Under the pieces are notes generated by a model. It made no database searches and was not told the DNA's origin. It worked only from the letters and a program-made list of their open reading frames with translations. The position numbers and the translations under genes were made by a program. From NCBI GenBank assembly GCA_937923175.1, contig CALALB010000009.1, forward strand, positions 124,001-188,000: DNA of 64,000 nucleotides, written 5' to 3'. Each line of letters starts with the position of its first letter. The stretch's first letter is position 1. The stretch is from an uncultured Chromatiaceae bacterium. Its GTDB lineage: Bacteria; Pseudomonadota; Gammaproteobacteria; Chromatiales; Chromatiaceae. This document shows, in pieces, positions 1 to 11,862 of the stretch.

Positions 1-2
1 CA

Positions 3-890
3 CGTTTGCTGCATGCTCAGGGACTGGATGAGCTGGTGGTCCGCCAATTTCGCCTCCAGGTGCCTGCGGCCGATCTTTCGGAATGGGATCGGGTGCTCGA
101 GGGTTTCGATCACCCTGAGGCCGAGGTGCGGATCGGGATGGTCGGCAAATATATGAATCTCACTGAGGCCTATAAGTCGCTCTCTGAGGCCCTGGCCCAT
201 GCAGGGGTGCATACCCGAACGCGCGTTGAGATTGCCTATGTCGACTCCGAGATCATCGAGCGCGAGGGGGTTGGCTGTCTGGAGGGTTTGGATGCCATCC
301 TGGTCCCAGGCGGTTTTGGCGAGCGGGGGGTAGAGGGCAAGATCGAGGCGGTGCGTTTTGCCCGCGAGCGCCGGATCCCCTATCTAGGGATCTGTCTCGG
401 GATGCAGGTCGCGGTGATCGAATATGCGCGCCATGTCGCAGGCCTTGTCGACGCCCATAGCACCGAATTCGATCCGGATACCCCGCATCCGGTCATTGCC
501 CTGATCACCGAATGGCGGGACGAGCAAGGGCGGATCGAGCGGCGCACGGGTTTGGATGATCTCGGCGGGACCATGCGTCTCGGTGGCCAAAACTGCCGGC
601 TTGAGCCCGGCAGTCTCGCCCGTTCGGTTTATGGGCAGGCCCAGATCCGCGAGCGTCATCGCCATCGCTATGAATTCAACAATGCCTATCTGGACATCAT
701 GAAGGATGCCGGGATGCATTTCTCCGGCTGGTCGCTCGATAACCGGCTGGTCGAGCTCATCGAGCTGCCTGATCATCCCTGGTTCATCGCCTGCCAGTTT
801 CATCCCGAATTCACCTCGACTCCGCGCGATGGTCATCCTTTGTTCCAGGGCTTCGTGCGCGCCGCCCGGCTCAGGCATGAATCCTCATAA
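3..890 (+). CDS. pyrG: CTP synthase, C-terminal part (5' end outside window)
   Basis: CTP synthase makes CTP from UTP, ATP and glutamine in the cytosol. The reading frame is open from the first bases, so the gene starts upstream; only the linker and the class I glutamine amidotransferase domain are present. The nucleophile sits in GICLGMQ (Cys codon at 393-395), and the His-Glu pair of the catalytic triad is in CQFHPEF (codons at 801 and 807). [11 protein letters not shown] before the nucleophile forms the oxyanion region typical of the family. The stop at 888-890 is 3 bases before the kdsA start, so the two are probably co-transcribed, as in other gammaproteobacteria where pyrG-kdsA-eno is conserved. 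Confidence 0.97.
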   Translation, partial: RLLHAQGLDELVVRQFRLQVPAADLSEWDRVLEGFDHPEAEVRIGMVGKYMNLTEAYKSLSEALAHAGVHTRTRVEIAYVDSEIIEREGVGCLEGLDAILVPGGFGERGVEGKIEAVRFARERRIPYLGICLGMQVAVIEYARHVAGLVDAHSTEFDPDTPHPVIALITEWRDEQGRIERRTGLDDLGGTMRLGGQNCRLEPGSLARSVYGQAQIRERHRHRYEFNNAYLDIMKDAGMHFSGWSLDNRLVELIELPDHPWFIACQFHPEFTSTPRDGHPLFQGFVRAARLRHESS

Positions 891-893
891 GGG

Positions 894-1751
894 ATGGGCC
901 AGATGATCGAGCTGGCTGGTTTTAGGGTTGGTTTGGATTGCCCGTTCGTGTTGATCGCCGGGCCTTGCGTGATCGAAAGCGAGACCTTGGCGCAAGAGAC
1001 GGCAGGGGTCTTGAAAGAGCTCACCGCTGAGCTCGGCATCCCTTTCATCTACAAGTCATCCTTCGATAAGGCCAACCGTTCCTCACTCAGCAGTTTTCGC
1101 GGACTAGGGCTGGAGTCGGGTTTAAGGATCCTGGCAGGGGTGCGCGAGCAGATCGGGGTACCGGTACTGACCGATGTGCATGAGGATACACCCCTGGCCG
1201 AGGTCGCCTCGGTCGTCGATGTACTCCAGACCCCGGCCTTTTTATGCCGCCAGACCAACTTTATCCAGGCGGTGGCGCGGCAAGGCAAGCCGGTCAATCT
1301 CAAAAAGGGCCAATTTCTCGCCCCCTGGGAGATGAAGCAGGTGGTTGAAAAGGCGCGCGCGGTCGGTAATCACCAACTCCTGGTCTGCGAACGGGGCGTC
1401 TCGTTTGGCTATCACAATCTGGTCGCTGATATGCGCTCGCTGGTCATCCTGCGCGAGACCGGCTGCCCGGTGGTCTTTGATGCGACCCATTCGGTGCAGC
1501 TGCCGGGCAGTCAGGGAAGCCGTTCGGGCGGACAACGCGAGTTCGTGCCGGCCTTGGCCCGGGCGGCGGTCGCAGTGGGCATCGCAGGGCTTTTCATGGA
1601 GACCCACCCAGATCCAGATCAGGCCTTAAGCGATGGGCCCAATAGTTGGCCGCTCGGTCGAATGCGCCCGCTTCTAGAGACCCTGGTTGCCCTCGACCGT
1701 ACCGTCAAAGCGAGCGGACTCATCGAATCCGGCCCATCCTGGATGACCTAA
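894..1751 (+). CDS. kdsA: 3-deoxy-8-phosphooctulonate (Kdo-8-P) synthase
   Basis: Condenses phosphoenolpyruvate with arabinose 5-phosphate to give Kdo 8-phosphate, the first committed step of Kdo for lipopolysaccharide inner core. The 285-residue length and the motifs AGPCVIES near the N-terminus, [27 protein letters not shown] and FDATHSVQ are those of the KdsA/DAHP synthase TIM-barrel family. The start at 894 follows the pyrG stop by 3 bases; an in-frame ATG at 903 (MIELAG) is an alternative. It lies between pyrG and eno, the usual place outside enterics. Its presence implies a Gram-negative outer membrane with Kdo-containing LPS. Confidence 0.96.
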   Translation: MGQMIELAGFRVGLDCPFVLIAGPCVIESETLAQETAGVLKELTAELGIPFIYKSSFDKANRSSLSSFRGLGLESGLRILAGVREQIGVPVLTDVHEDTPLAEVASVVDVLQTPAFLCRQTNFIQAVARQGKPVNLKKGQFLAPWEMKQVVEKARAVGNHQLLVCERGVSFGYHNLVADMRSLVILRETGCPVVFDATHSVQLPGSQGSRSGGQREFVPALARAAVAVGIAGLFMETHPDPDQALSDGPNSWPLGRMRPLLETLVALDRTVKASGLIESGPSWMT

Positions 1752-1763
1752 ACCGGATGCTGA

Positions 1764-3158
<1,395 letters not shown>

Positions 3159-3187
3159 GCGATACCGGACGCTGGTCAATCATCGGG

Positions 3188-3493
3188 ATGTATTACGGTT
3201 TGATCCTGGTGTTGTTGCTGCTTTTGGGCCTGCTTCAGTATCGGCTGTGGGTCGGGGAGGGCAGCCTGGCGGAACTCTATGGCCTGCAGCGCGAGATCGC
3301 CTTTGAGCAAGCCGAGCTCGACCGTTTGCGCCAGCGCAACCGCGCGCTTCAGGCTGAGGTCGATGATCTGCGCCAGGGTTCAGAGGCGATTGAGGAACGC
3401 GCTCGCATGGAGTTGGGGATGATCAAGCCCGGCGAGCTGTTCATCCGGGTGATTGAGCGGACTCTTCCTGAGAGGGCTGAGGATCGGCTATGA
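3188..3493 (+). CDS. ftsB: Cell division protein FtsB
   Basis: FtsB joins FtsL and FtsQ in the periplasmic-facing divisome subcomplex that activates septal peptidoglycan synthesis. The 101-residue protein has a short cytoplasmic end, one hydrophobic segment (about residues 3-18, rich in Leu) and a coiled coil (LQREIAFEQAELDRL onward), then the conserved ERARMELGMIKPGE. I chose the ATG at 3188 (MYYGLILV) because the family begins just before the membrane segment; a GTG at 3143 would add 15 residues and overlap eno. The stop overlaps the ispD start (ATGA). The ftsB-ispD-ispF order is standard in gammaproteobacteria. Confidence 0.93.
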   Translation: MYYGLILVLLLLLGLLQYRLWVGEGSLAELYGLQREIAFEQAELDRLRQRNRALQAEVDDLRQGSEAIEERARMELGMIKPGELFIRVIERTLPERAEDRL

Positions 3494-4197
3494 CCCCTTG
3501 TTGGGCTGTGCTGCCTGCTGCTGGGGTGGGGCGGCGGATGGGTAGCGCCATCCCCAAGCAGTATCTCGATCTTGCCGGGCGGCTGGTCATCGATTACGCC
3601 CTGGAGCTTTTTATCGAACATCCCCGTATCCAGGGGATTGCGGTGGCCCTGGGTGCCGAGGATGGTCATTGGGAAGAGACGGCCTATGCCAGGCATCCCA
3701 AGGTGCTGCGTGCCCCTGGCGGGCCTGAGCGCTGTCATTCGGTGCTCAATGCCCTGAATGTCCTTCCCAGCCATGCTCAAGGGGATGATTGGGTCTTGGT
3801 GCATGATGCGGCGCGTCCTTGTCTGCGGCGCGCTGATCTGGATCGATTGCTCGAAACCCTGGCAGAGGATCCGGTGGGTGGGCTCTTGGGTATCCCGGTG
3901 CGGGATACCATGAAACGCGCTGATCCCAATCATCGGGTTGCTTCAACCCTAGACCGCACCAGTTTGTGGCACGCCTATACGCCGCAGATGTTTCGGCTGG
4001 GGTTGTTGCGCCGAGCATTGAGCGAGGCCCTCGCCGCTGGGGTGCTGGTCACCGATGATGCCCAGGCGATCGAACGCCTGGGCCTTGCCCCCCGTCTGGT
4101 TGAAGGCCATGCGGACAATCTCAAGATCACCCGGGCCGAGGACCTACCGCTTGCCCGGTTTTATCTCGAACAACAAGGGCGGATTGGATCATGTTGA
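3490..4197 (+). CDS. ispD: 2-C-methyl-D-erythritol 4-phosphate cytidylyltransferase
   Basis: Third step of the MEP pathway of isoprenoid synthesis: transfers CMP to MEP. At 235 residues it has the usual length. The N-terminal nucleotide-binding loop [12 protein letters not shown] with PKQYL, the HDAARPC motif and the C-terminal [11 protein letters not shown] and GHADNLKIT are diagnostic. It overlaps ftsB by ATGA and ispF by 7 bases, so the three genes are almost certainly translated from one message. The pathway also needs IspF, encoded next. Confidence 0.97.
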   Translation: MTPCWAVLPAAGVGRRMGSAIPKQYLDLAGRLVIDYALELFIEHPRIQGIAVALGAEDGHWEETAYARHPKVLRAPGGPERCHSVLNALNVLPSHAQGDDWVLVHDAARPCLRRADLDRLLETLAEDPVGGLLGIPVRDTMKRADPNHRVASTLDRTSLWHAYTPQMFRLGLLRRALSEALAAGVLVTDDAQAIERLGLAPRLVEGHADNLKITRAEDLPLARFYLEQQGRIGSC

Positions 4198-4670
4198 TCG
4201 GTCAAGGTTTTGATGCCCATCGCTTTGCCGAGGGCCGGCGTTTGATCCTAGGCGGTGTCGAGATCCCCTATGAGCGAGGGATGTTGGCCCATTCGGATGG
4301 CGATGTATTGATCCATGCGCTCTGCGATGCCCTCCTGGGCGCGGCAGGTTTGGGCGATATCGGGCGGCATTTCCCAGATACCGATCCGGCATATGCCGGT
4401 ATCGACAGCCGGATTCTCTTGCGCCAGGTGATCGAGGATCTGCATGGTCGGGGGCTGCGGGTCCATAACGCCGATCTTACCCTGATCGCCCAGGCCCCGC
4501 GGCTTGCCCCCCATCTCCCTGCCATGCGCAAGACCCTAGCCGCTGACCTGCATTGCAGTCCTGCCCGGGTCAATGTCAAGGCGACGACCTTCGAGCATAT
4601 GGGCTTTACCGGACGCGGTGAAGGGATCGCGGCCTCGGCCGTGGTGCTCTTGTCCGAGACTGGGGATTGA
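4191..4670 (+). CDS. ispF: 2-C-methyl-D-erythritol 2,4-cyclodiphosphate synthase
   Basis: Cyclises CDP-ME 2-phosphate to MEcPP in the MEP pathway. The 159-residue protein carries the zinc ligands D8 and H10 (GFDAHRF) and H42 (after [11 protein letters not shown]), the HFPDTDP loop, and the C-terminal [16 protein letters not shown] region that lines the trimer interface and CDP pocket. It starts within the last codons of ispD and its TGA overlaps the TTG start of truD. All features match an active enzyme. Confidence 0.97.
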   Translation: MLIGQGFDAHRFAEGRRLILGGVEIPYERGMLAHSDGDVLIHALCDALLGAAGLGDIGRHFPDTDPAYAGIDSRILLRQVIEDLHGRGLRVHNADLTLIAQAPRLAPHLPAMRKTLAADLHCSPARVNVKATTFEHMGFTGRGEGIAASAVVLLSETGD

Positions 4671-5734
4671 GCGAGCCGCAGAACCCAGAGCCACCCCGCT
4701 GGATCGACTGGGTCGATCTGCCACGGGCACACGGCCCGCCGCTTGGTCAGGGTCGGTTGCGCGTTAAGCCGCAGGATTTTCAGGTCAGCGAAATTCTCGG
4801 TCTTACACCTATCGATACAGGCGGGCATTGGTGGCTGTGGGTGCGCAAGACCGGTGTCAATACCGAATGGGTTGCCCGGCGTCTGGCTTCCTTGGCAGGG
4901 GTTCAGGCGGCGGAGGTCGGCTATGCAGGTCTCAAGGACCGCTGGGCAGTTGCCGAACAGTGGTTTTCATTGCCTGCCCGTCCCGGCCCCGAACCCGATT
5001 GGGAGGCGCTCGGCAAGGAAGGGATCGAGATACTGGCCGTGCACCGTCACCGGCGCAAGCTCCAGCGGGGCGTCCTGGTCGGGAATCGCTTTCGCATCTG
5101 TATCCGCGGCCTGCAGGTTGCAGCCGAGACGCTTGAGGCGCGTCTCCAGGCGATCCGGGCGCACGGTGTGCCTAATTATTTTGGTCAACAGCGCTTTGGC
5201 CGGGATACGCACAACCTCAAGCAGGCCCATGCCTTGTTAACCGGTCAGCCAGGGCGGATGACCCCCTATCAGCGCGGTCTGTGCCTGTCAGCGGCCAGGT
5301 CACAGCTCTTCAACGAGGTTTTGGCTGAGCGGGTGCGGCGCGGTGACTGGAACCGCCCACAACCAGGCGATTGTCTGCAGCTGGCGGGTAGCCGTTCCTT
5401 TTTTTGTGCTGAGCAGATCGATGCAATCTTGGAGGCGCGGGTCGGGCGCTTCGATCTGCATCCGACCGGTCCGCTTTGGGGGCGGGGTGAGCTGCCGACG
5501 CGCGGGTCAATCAGGGCCTTGGAACTTGCGATTGCGGCCAGGCTTGCGCCCTGGCCAAGCGGCCTAGAGGCCCAGCGGCTTAAACAGGAACGCCGGTCCT
5601 TGCGTTTAATGATTGAGGGGTTGGTCAGCGAGCAACTGGGCGATGACCTGGTCCTAAGATTTGTGTTGCCACGCGGCTCCTATGCCACGAGCCTGCTGCG
5701 CGAATTGATCCATTGGCCTGGGTTTGCAGAATAG
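4667..5734 (+). CDS. truD: tRNA pseudouridine(13) synthase TruD
   Basis: Isomerises U13 of tRNA-Glu to pseudouridine. The 355 residues include the TruD motif [11 protein letters not shown] with catalytic Asp at residue 91, the [10 protein letters not shown] motif, and a C-terminal [14 protein letters not shown] segment, all typical. The start is a TTG at 4667 that overlaps the ispF stop as TTGA; I see no better ATG upstream of the conserved [11 protein letters not shown]. TruD follows ispF in many gammaproteobacteria; the usual next genes surE and pcm are not here. Confidence 0.94.
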   Translation: MSEPQNPEPPRWIDWVDLPRAHGPPLGQGRLRVKPQDFQVSEILGLTPIDTGGHWWLWVRKTGVNTEWVARRLASLAGVQAAEVGYAGLKDRWAVAEQWFSLPARPGPEPDWEALGKEGIEILAVHRHRRKLQRGVLVGNRFRICIRGLQVAAETLEARLQAIRAHGVPNYFGQQRFGRDTHNLKQAHALLTGQPGRMTPYQRGLCLSAARSQLFNEVLAERVRRGDWNRPQPGDCLQLAGSRSFFCAEQIDAILEARVGRFDLHPTGPLWGRGELPTRGSIRALELAIAARLAPWPSGLEAQRLKQERRSLRLMIEGLVSEQLGDDLVLRFVLPRGSYATSLLRELIHWPGFAE

Positions 5735-5782
5735 GCGATCCAGATTGACCAAAGATCCAACATATCCCTGCTGGGAAGGAAA

Positions 5783-6673
5783 ATGGCGCATTTACTGGTC
5801 GTTGACGATGAGCCGATCAATCTGGAGCTCATCGCTCAGTGTTTAGGGGATGAATATAGGCTAAGCACGGCCGCGGATGGTTTAGAGGCCTGGATCCTGC
5901 TCGATTCCCAACCCTTGGCCTATGATGGTGTCATCCTCGATCGCCTGATGCCGCAGCTGGATGGGATCGAATTGCTCAAGCGGATCAAGGCCGACCCGCG
6001 TTTGCAGGATCTACCAGTCATCATGCAGAGCGCCGCCGATAGCCCTGAACAGATCGCCGAAGGATTGGCTGCCGGCGCCTGGTATTATCTCGCCAAGCCT
6101 TATTCGCCTAAGGCCCTGCAGCGGATCGTCAAGGCCGCGCTCGATGATCGGCGTATCCGCAAGTCCCTGATTCATCTTGATGGCCAGCTCAGCGCCGCCC
6201 TCGGTTTGCTTGATCGGGCCCGTTTCCGTTTCCGGACCCTTGAGGATATCCGCATCTTATCGGCCATGCTTGCGCAGATGTGCCCCCAACCCGATGCAGT
6301 TGCCCTAGGCCTATCCGAGCTCATGCTCAATGCAGTGGAACATGGCAATCTTGGGATCGATTATGCCAAAAAGGGCCAGCTGCTTGAGGAGGGGATCTGG
6401 GAGCAGGAGATCAGGCGTCAGCTTGCCGAACCGGCCCAGCTTAAGCGTTATGCCTGGATTGAGGTCAGGCGTCATCCCGATCATCTGATCTTCGTCATCT
6501 GCGATCAGGGTAAGGGGTTTGATTGGCAACGCTATCTGGATCTCGATCCGGTGCGCGTCTTTGATACCCATGGCCGCGGGATTGCGATAGCCCGCCAGCT
6601 GGCCTTTGCCAACCTCGAATATCGCGGCTCAGGGAATCAGGTCTGGGCCAGAGTGGATCTCCAGCGGTCTTGA
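5783..6673 (+). CDS. Response regulator with C-terminal GHKL (anti-sigma-kinase-like) ATPase domain
   Basis: Residues 1-125 form a CheY-like receiver: acidic pair in VVDDEP, phospho-acceptor D53 in VILDRLMP, Ser83 in the Thr/Ser position and K105 in LAKPYSP. Residues 150-296 resemble the HATPase_c_2 fold of RsbW-type kinases: N-box LSELMLNAVEHGN, G1 box CDQGKGFD, G2 box HGRGIAIAR. There is no His phosphorylation domain, so it is unlikely to be a histidine kinase. Such receiver-RsbW fusions often act in partner-switching, controlling anti-sigma or anti-sigma antagonist proteins; no partner is encoded in this window. The RBS is AAGGAAA. Its TGA overlaps the TTG start of the flippase gene, linking the two. 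The target is unknown. Confidence 0.85.
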   Translation: MAHLLVVDDEPINLELIAQCLGDEYRLSTAADGLEAWILLDSQPLAYDGVILDRLMPQLDGIELLKRIKADPRLQDLPVIMQSAADSPEQIAEGLAAGAWYYLAKPYSPKALQRIVKAALDDRRIRKSLIHLDGQLSAALGLLDRARFRFRTLEDIRILSAMLAQMCPQPDAVALGLSELMLNAVEHGNLGIDYAKKGQLLEEGIWEQEIRRQLAEPAQLKRYAWIEVRRHPDHLIFVICDQGKGFDWQRYLDLDPVRVFDTHGRGIAIARQLAFANLEYRGSGNQVWARVDLQRS

Positions 6674-8139
6674 ATCCACTCAGACGACTGGTCTCGCAAA
6701 CCGCACTCTATGGGCTCAGCAGTGTCCTGGGGCGGTTTTTGAATTACCTGCTTGTCCCCCTACTCACCTATAGCTTTGCCCCTGCTGAATACGGAGTAGT
6801 GGCCGAGTTTTATGCCTATCTGAGTTTCTTGGCCGTAGTCTCAACCCTAGGACTTGAGACCGGCTATTTCCGGTTTCGCGCCAGCGGCGAATGGCCACCT
6901 GCAACCGTCTATGGGACAGTATTGGCCTGTCTCGTTGTCGTGAATGGGCTTTGCCTGTTAGCCTTGGCGCTTTGGCAAGGACCGCTTGCCGCCCTCCTGC
7001 GTCACCCCGAACACCCTGAATATATCCTGTGGTGTGCGGCCATCTTGGCGTTCGATGCCATCGGCGCCCTGGGCTTTGCGCGGCTGCGCGCCGAGGAGCG
7101 GGCAGCCCGCTTTGCCTTTATCAAACTGATCGAGATTGGCGTCAATGTCGCACTGACCGTGCTTTTTGTGGCCATTGCCCGGAATGCCCATGCCACAGAT
7201 CCCAATGGATTCTTGGGCACTCTGTGGGACCCGACGATCGGGATCGGTTATGTCTTTATCGCCAATCTCGCCGCCAGCTTATTAAAGCTACTGTTCCTCT
7301 TGCCCCAATTGTTTGATGGAGTGGGGCGTTTTGACCTGCTTTTGTTTAAACGGCTGATGGGTTATTCGCTGCCGATGGTGATCATCGGCCTGGCCGGGAT
7401 CATCAACGAGACCCTAGATCGCGCTGCACTGAAATATCTTTTGCCCAATGACGCTGCACTCAATCTGACCCAGCTTGGGATCTATAGCGCCTGTTATAAG
7501 CTCTCGATCCTGATGTCCTTGTTTATCCAGGCATTCCGCTATGCGGGTGAGCCATTTTTCTTTAACTATGCCAAACAACGCGATGCCCGCGAGATCTATG
7601 CCCTGGTCTTGAGCTGGTTCGTGCTCGCCTGCGTGTTTTTGTTTTTGGTAGTGACCCTCTATCTGGACCTATTCCAATATTTTGTCGGCGCCCCCTATCG
7701 GTCGGGTCTGGATGTGGTGCCGGTGCTCCTGCTTGCCAATCTATTGCTTGGGATCTATGTCAATCTTTCCGTTTGGTACAAGCTGACCGATCGTACCCTG
7801 CTGGGTGCGGCTGTATCCTTGGTTGGCGCTGGCATCACCGTCGGGGCGCTGGTGTGGTGGGTGCCCCTGCTGGGCTATCGGGGAGCTGCTTGGGCCCACC
7901 TCGCCTGTTATGGGTCGATGGTGATCCTGTCCTATATGCTTGGACGTCGCTATTACCCTGTGCCCTATGACCTCAAACGGATCTTGGGGTATCTCGGTCT
8001 AGGCCTCGGACTTTACGGGATGAACCGCTGGCTGATAGGGCAGGGCTGGCCAGCGCTTGGCGCGGGCACGGTCTGTTTTGTCATCTTCCTGGTTGTGGCC
8101 GCTTGGGAGGTACGACGCCTGATTAGGCTAAAGACCTAG
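6670..8139 (+). CDS. Polysaccharide (oligosaccharide) flippase, Wzx/MATE-like
   Basis: A 489-residue integral membrane protein with about 12-14 hydrophobic segments across its length. The N-terminus ([25 protein letters not shown]) is the usual opening of the polysaccharide biosynthesis/Wzx family, which flips undecaprenyl-linked sugars across the inner membrane. The start is a TTG overlapping the upstream stop (TTGA). No glycosyltransferases or polymerase lie nearby, so the substrate is unknown, and its coupling to a signalling gene rather than to a glycan cluster is unusual. It ends tail-to-tail with the chemoreceptor gene, the two stop codons sharing CTAG at 8136-8139. Confidence 0.88.
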   Translation: MNPLRRLVSQTALYGLSSVLGRFLNYLLVPLLTYSFAPAEYGVVAEFYAYLSFLAVVSTLGLETGYFRFRASGEWPPATVYGTVLACLVVVNGLCLLALALWQGPLAALLRHPEHPEYILWCAAILAFDAIGALGFARLRAEERAARFAFIKLIEIGVNVALTVLFVAIARNAHATDPNGFLGTLWDPTIGIGYVFIANLAASLLKLLFLLPQLFDGVGRFDLLLFKRLMGYSLPMVIIGLAGIINETLDRAALKYLLPNDAALNLTQLGIYSACYKLSILMSLFIQAFRYAGEPFFFNYAKQRDAREIYALVLSWFVLACVFLFLVVTLYLDLFQYFVGAPYRSGLDVVPVLLLANLLLGIYVNLSVWYKLTDRTLLGAAVSLVGAGITVGALVWWVPLLGYRGAAWAHLACYGSMVILSYMLGRRYYPVPYDLKRILGYLGLGLGLYGMNRWLIGQGWPALGAGTVCFVIFLVVAAWEVRRLIRLKT

Positions 8140-9707
8140 ACCTTGTATTGATGGACGACCCCCATCAATTTGCCTGAGAGGTCCTCGAGATGGCTGGTGG
8201 CGCTCACCACATCATCAGTGCTCTTGAGGGTCTGATTGGAGAGCATGCGGATGCTCTCGACATTGCGGTTCATCTCCTCGACCACGGCGCGCTGTTCCTC
8301 AGCGGCCGTTGCGATCTGATCATTCATGTTATTGATGTGCTCGACCGATTGGGTAATGGCATCGAGCGACTGGTCGGTCTCATTGGCAAGCGCCACGCTT
8401 TGTTCGGCCTGATCATGACCGCGTTGCATCATGGCCACTGCGCTGCGCGCCCCCTGTTGTAGCCGGGCGATCATCTCCTGGATCTCTTGGGTTGATTCCT
8501 GGGTCCGCTGGGCCAGGGCGCGCACCTCATCGGCCACCACGGCAAACCCGCGTCCTTGTTCGCCGGCACGCGCTGCCTCGATCGCGGCATTGAGAGCCAA
8601 CAGATTGGTCTGACCAGCGATCCCGCGGATGACATCGAGGATCTTGCCGATATTGGCCGATTCCTGTTCGAGCTGCTGGATGGTCCTGGCTGCCTCACCG
8701 ACGCCATCGGCTAGGGCGCGGATACCGGTCACACTGTGGCGAACCACCATCCGGCCTTCGCGCGCCTGATGGCTGGCCTGATGGGCGGCATCGGCGGCAG
8801 CCGTGGTGTTATTGGCGACCTCGGCAACCGTCGCCGACATCTCGTTCATGGCGGTTGCGACCATATCGGTCTCTTGGTGTTGCTGTTCCATCAACCGATG
8901 GGTGGCATGGGTGGCCTGCACGAGCTGGGCTGCCGCGCTGGCAACGCCGCTGGCAGCCTCTTGGATATGTCCCATCACCGTCGCCAAACGGGCCTGGAGC
9001 ATCTTGATCGCCTGTAAAACCTCGGCAGTCTCGTTGTTGCCCTTGACATAGATCGGGGAGCTCAGATCCCCGGCTGCGATCTTCTTGGCCGCGCGCACCG
9101 CCTCGTGGATGTTTTTGAAGATGGTATAGGCGCTGATCTGGGCGAGGATCAAGGCCAGGACCAAGGCGCCGATTCCAACCCAGAGGCTGCCTAGCCAACC
9201 GGCTAGGAGCGCAGTCAAACCCACCAGGGCAAAGGCGGCGGTGAGCCAAAGCCGATGGCTGAACTCAAGGGTCAAACGCCGGGGTAGCTCCTGCAGGTTG
9301 CGCTCGCGGATCCGGGCATAAAGCCGCTCGGCGGCGGCGATCTCGGCCCGGCTCGGTTTAACGCGTACCGATAGGTAACCGACCAGCTGGTTGCCCTCAT
9401 AGACCGGGGTCACATAGGCATCGACCCAATAGTGATCGCCATCCTTACGGCGATTCTTGACGATCCCCCGCCAGGGTTTACCCGATTTGATCGTATCCCA
9501 GAGGTTTTTAAAGGCCGCAGGCGGCATGTCAGGGTGGCGGATGATATTATGGTTGGCCCCCAACAACTCCTGTTCCGTGAAGCCGCTGACATCGATAAAG
9601 GCTTTATTGCAATAGGTGATAATGCCCTTGGTGTCCGTGGTCGAGACGATGATCCAGGAATCTGGATAGTCATATTCTTTTTGGGTGACCGGCAGATTGA
9701 GCTTCAT
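8136..9707 (-). CDS. Methyl-accepting chemotaxis protein with N-terminal PAS domain (Aer-like)
   Basis: The 523-residue protein begins with a PAS domain (about 10-125; [32 protein letters not shown]) of the Aer family, which in Aer binds FAD and senses redox or oxygen. Then come two closely spaced hydrophobic stretches (about 150-195) that form a hairpin anchor, a HAMP-like piece ([14 protein letters not shown]), and the cytoplasmic signalling domain with the hairpin tip [20 protein letters not shown] and [15 protein letters not shown]. There is no periplasmic sensor domain and no C-terminal NWETF-type CheR tether. The organism is therefore probably motile, though no che or flagellar genes are in the window. 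Ligand and cofactor are inferred only from similarity to Aer. Confidence 0.92.
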   Translation of the reverse strand: MKLNLPVTQKEYDYPDSWIIVSTTDTKGIITYCNKAFIDVSGFTEQELLGANHNIIRHPDMPPAAFKNLWDTIKSGKPWRGIVKNRRKDGDHYWVDAYVTPVYEGNQLVGYLSVRVKPSRAEIAAAERLYARIRERNLQELPRRLTLEFSHRLWLTAAFALVGLTALLAGWLGSLWVGIGALVLALILAQISAYTIFKNIHEAVRAAKKIAAGDLSSPIYVKGNNETAEVLQAIKMLQARLATVMGHIQEAASGVASAAAQLVQATHATHRLMEQQHQETDMVATAMNEMSATVAEVANNTTAAADAAHQASHQAREGRMVVRHSVTGIRALADGVGEAARTIQQLEQESANIGKILDVIRGIAGQTNLLALNAAIEAARAGEQGRGFAVVADEVRALAQRTQESTQEIQEMIARLQQGARSAVAMMQRGHDQAEQSVALANETDQSLDAITQSVEHINNMNDQIATAAEEQRAVVEEMNRNVESIRMLSNQTLKSTDDVVSATSHLEDLSGKLMGVVHQYKV

Positions 9708-9855
9708 GGCATGGACATGGCGTTGAGGGTTGATCGTCTGGGGATGCGGGACCAGAGACCGAGTGCCGAGAGGTCCAAGGGAATCCTCTAGTCGAGTAAT
9801 ATGCCCTGGCCTGACGAATCCCGAGACCTCATGTTAGCGCAACCGGGCAAGCGGC

Positions 9856-10452
9856 GTGAATCGAATCAGCTTACAGACAGCTGCAGCGATTACCGGCCTA
9901 AGCAAACGTACCCTTTGGCGGCATATCCGCGCGGGGCGGCTAAGCTCATTGGGCGGAGAACCGGGCGAGCGGACCCTGGTGCTGCTTGAAGACGCCCTAT
10001 CGCTTGCCCAAGCGCCGATTAACTCTGAGCATCGGGATCTCATCCTAGCCGCCGATCGTGGTGACCCAGCCGCCGAGTGCGACCTCGGAATCCTGTTGCT
10101 TGCCTCCCAGCGTCCAGAGGATGCCATCTGCTGGTTTGAGCGGTCCGCCAAACAGTTTTATCCCGAGGCCATGTGCTGGCTGGGGCGTTGCCATCTGACC
10201 GGCTGGGGGACCGCCCGCGATCGCGATGTCGGCTTGCAGTGGCTGACCCATGCGGCACTCAAAGGCCATGTGATCGCCCGCGCCTGGATCGGTTTTTTCC
10301 AAAGCGAGCAAGGCCAGCATCTGCTCAATACATTCGATGACTCGGCCCTGAGTCAGGCGCTCGATGCACTAGAACGCCAACTCCTGCTCGATCTTCTGAA
10401 TCGATCGACAAGCGCCCAGCGCAATCCAGCCCAAGGGCCCGAATCTGTTTGA
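9856..10452 (+). CDS. HTH and Sel1-repeat protein
   Basis: A 198-residue cytoplasmic protein. The first about 50 residues (ISLQTAAAITGLSKRTLWRH, then RAGRLSS and a beta hairpin) look like a MerR/excisionase-type helix-turn-helix. Residues about 60-150 contain Sel1-like TPR repeats (AECDLGILLLASQRPEDAIC, AMCWLGRCHLTGWGTARD), which bind proteins. The start is GTG at 9856, chosen because the HTH begins right after it. It is divergent from the chemoreceptor gene with a 148-base gap. I do not recognise a named family; a DNA-bound adaptor or regulator is possible, but not shown. Confidence 0.7.
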   Translation: MNRISLQTAAAITGLSKRTLWRHIRAGRLSSLGGEPGERTLVLLEDALSLAQAPINSEHRDLILAADRGDPAAECDLGILLLASQRPEDAICWFERSAKQFYPEAMCWLGRCHLTGWGTARDRDVGLQWLTHAALKGHVIARAWIGFFQSEQGQHLLNTFDDSALSQALDALERQLLLDLLNRSTSAQRNPAQGPESV

Positions 10453-11507
<1,055 letters not shown>

Positions 11508-11630
11508 GGCATCCCCATCTTGGTTCAAGGAAAGGCGGCGCCTCCTGTTAGTTGATTTGGGCTGGTAAGCCAGGTATAGCCCTTCGGGAAACTGTCCTGA
11601 GTGCCGGGGGTGCCAGTCCGAGTTGGCCAG

Positions 11631-11765
11631 TCAACAGGGATTGGTTTGGCGCTCGAGCTGCCCGCAACGATCACCTCCGGCTGCGCTTTTCGCAGGGGGT
11701 GATCCTCGCCTAGGATTCTTAGGTCCTAGTAACCTGGTTGCCGATTGCGGCAATGTCCCTGTTGA
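11631..11765 (+). ncRNA. Candidate multibranched structured RNA or 5' leader upstream of the thioredoxin-like gene
   Basis: A perfect 10-base inverted repeat, TCAACAGGGA at 11631-11640 and TCCCTGTTGA at 11756-11765, can close a domain containing three further stem-loops in a row: 11669-11704 (GATCACC/GGTGATC with an inner CTGCG/CGCAG and loop CTTTT), 11709-11723 (CCTA/TAGG) and 11738-11753 (TTGCCG/CGGCAA). The region has no coding signal. It resembles no RNA family I can name (not tmRNA, SRP RNA, RNase P RNA or 6S RNA by motif). It could be a cis-acting leader or an independent small RNA; no clear terminator is seen. Confidence 0.4.
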
Positions 11766-11801
11766 TTTAAGTCTGGGTCGGTTTACTAGAGGAGTCCCAA
11801 T

Positions 11802-11840
11802 ATGCAGTTTGCGTCCCTTGCCGAGCAGTGTATCTCATGA
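11802..11840 (+). CDS. Possible 12-codon leader peptide upstream of the thioredoxin-like gene
   Basis: ATG at 11802 is preceded by an excellent ribosome-binding site (AGAGGAG, about 5 bases of spacing) and encodes MQFASLAEQCIS before TGA at 11838-11840. It ends 22 bases before the start of the thioredoxin-like gene, which has its own RBS (CGGAGG). It is not in frame with the downstream protein. The good RBS suggests it is translated, perhaps controlling the next gene; this rests on position and RBS only. Confidence 0.35.
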   Translation: MQFASLAEQCIS

Positions 11841-11862
11841 TCCCAACCCCACGGAGGCGCCC

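Noticed and set aside
11623-11862. N-terminal extension of the thioredoxin-like protein
   Set aside because: The extra residues are Ser/Pro-rich with no family support and cross the inverted repeats; the ATG at 11863 has a proper ribosome-binding site.
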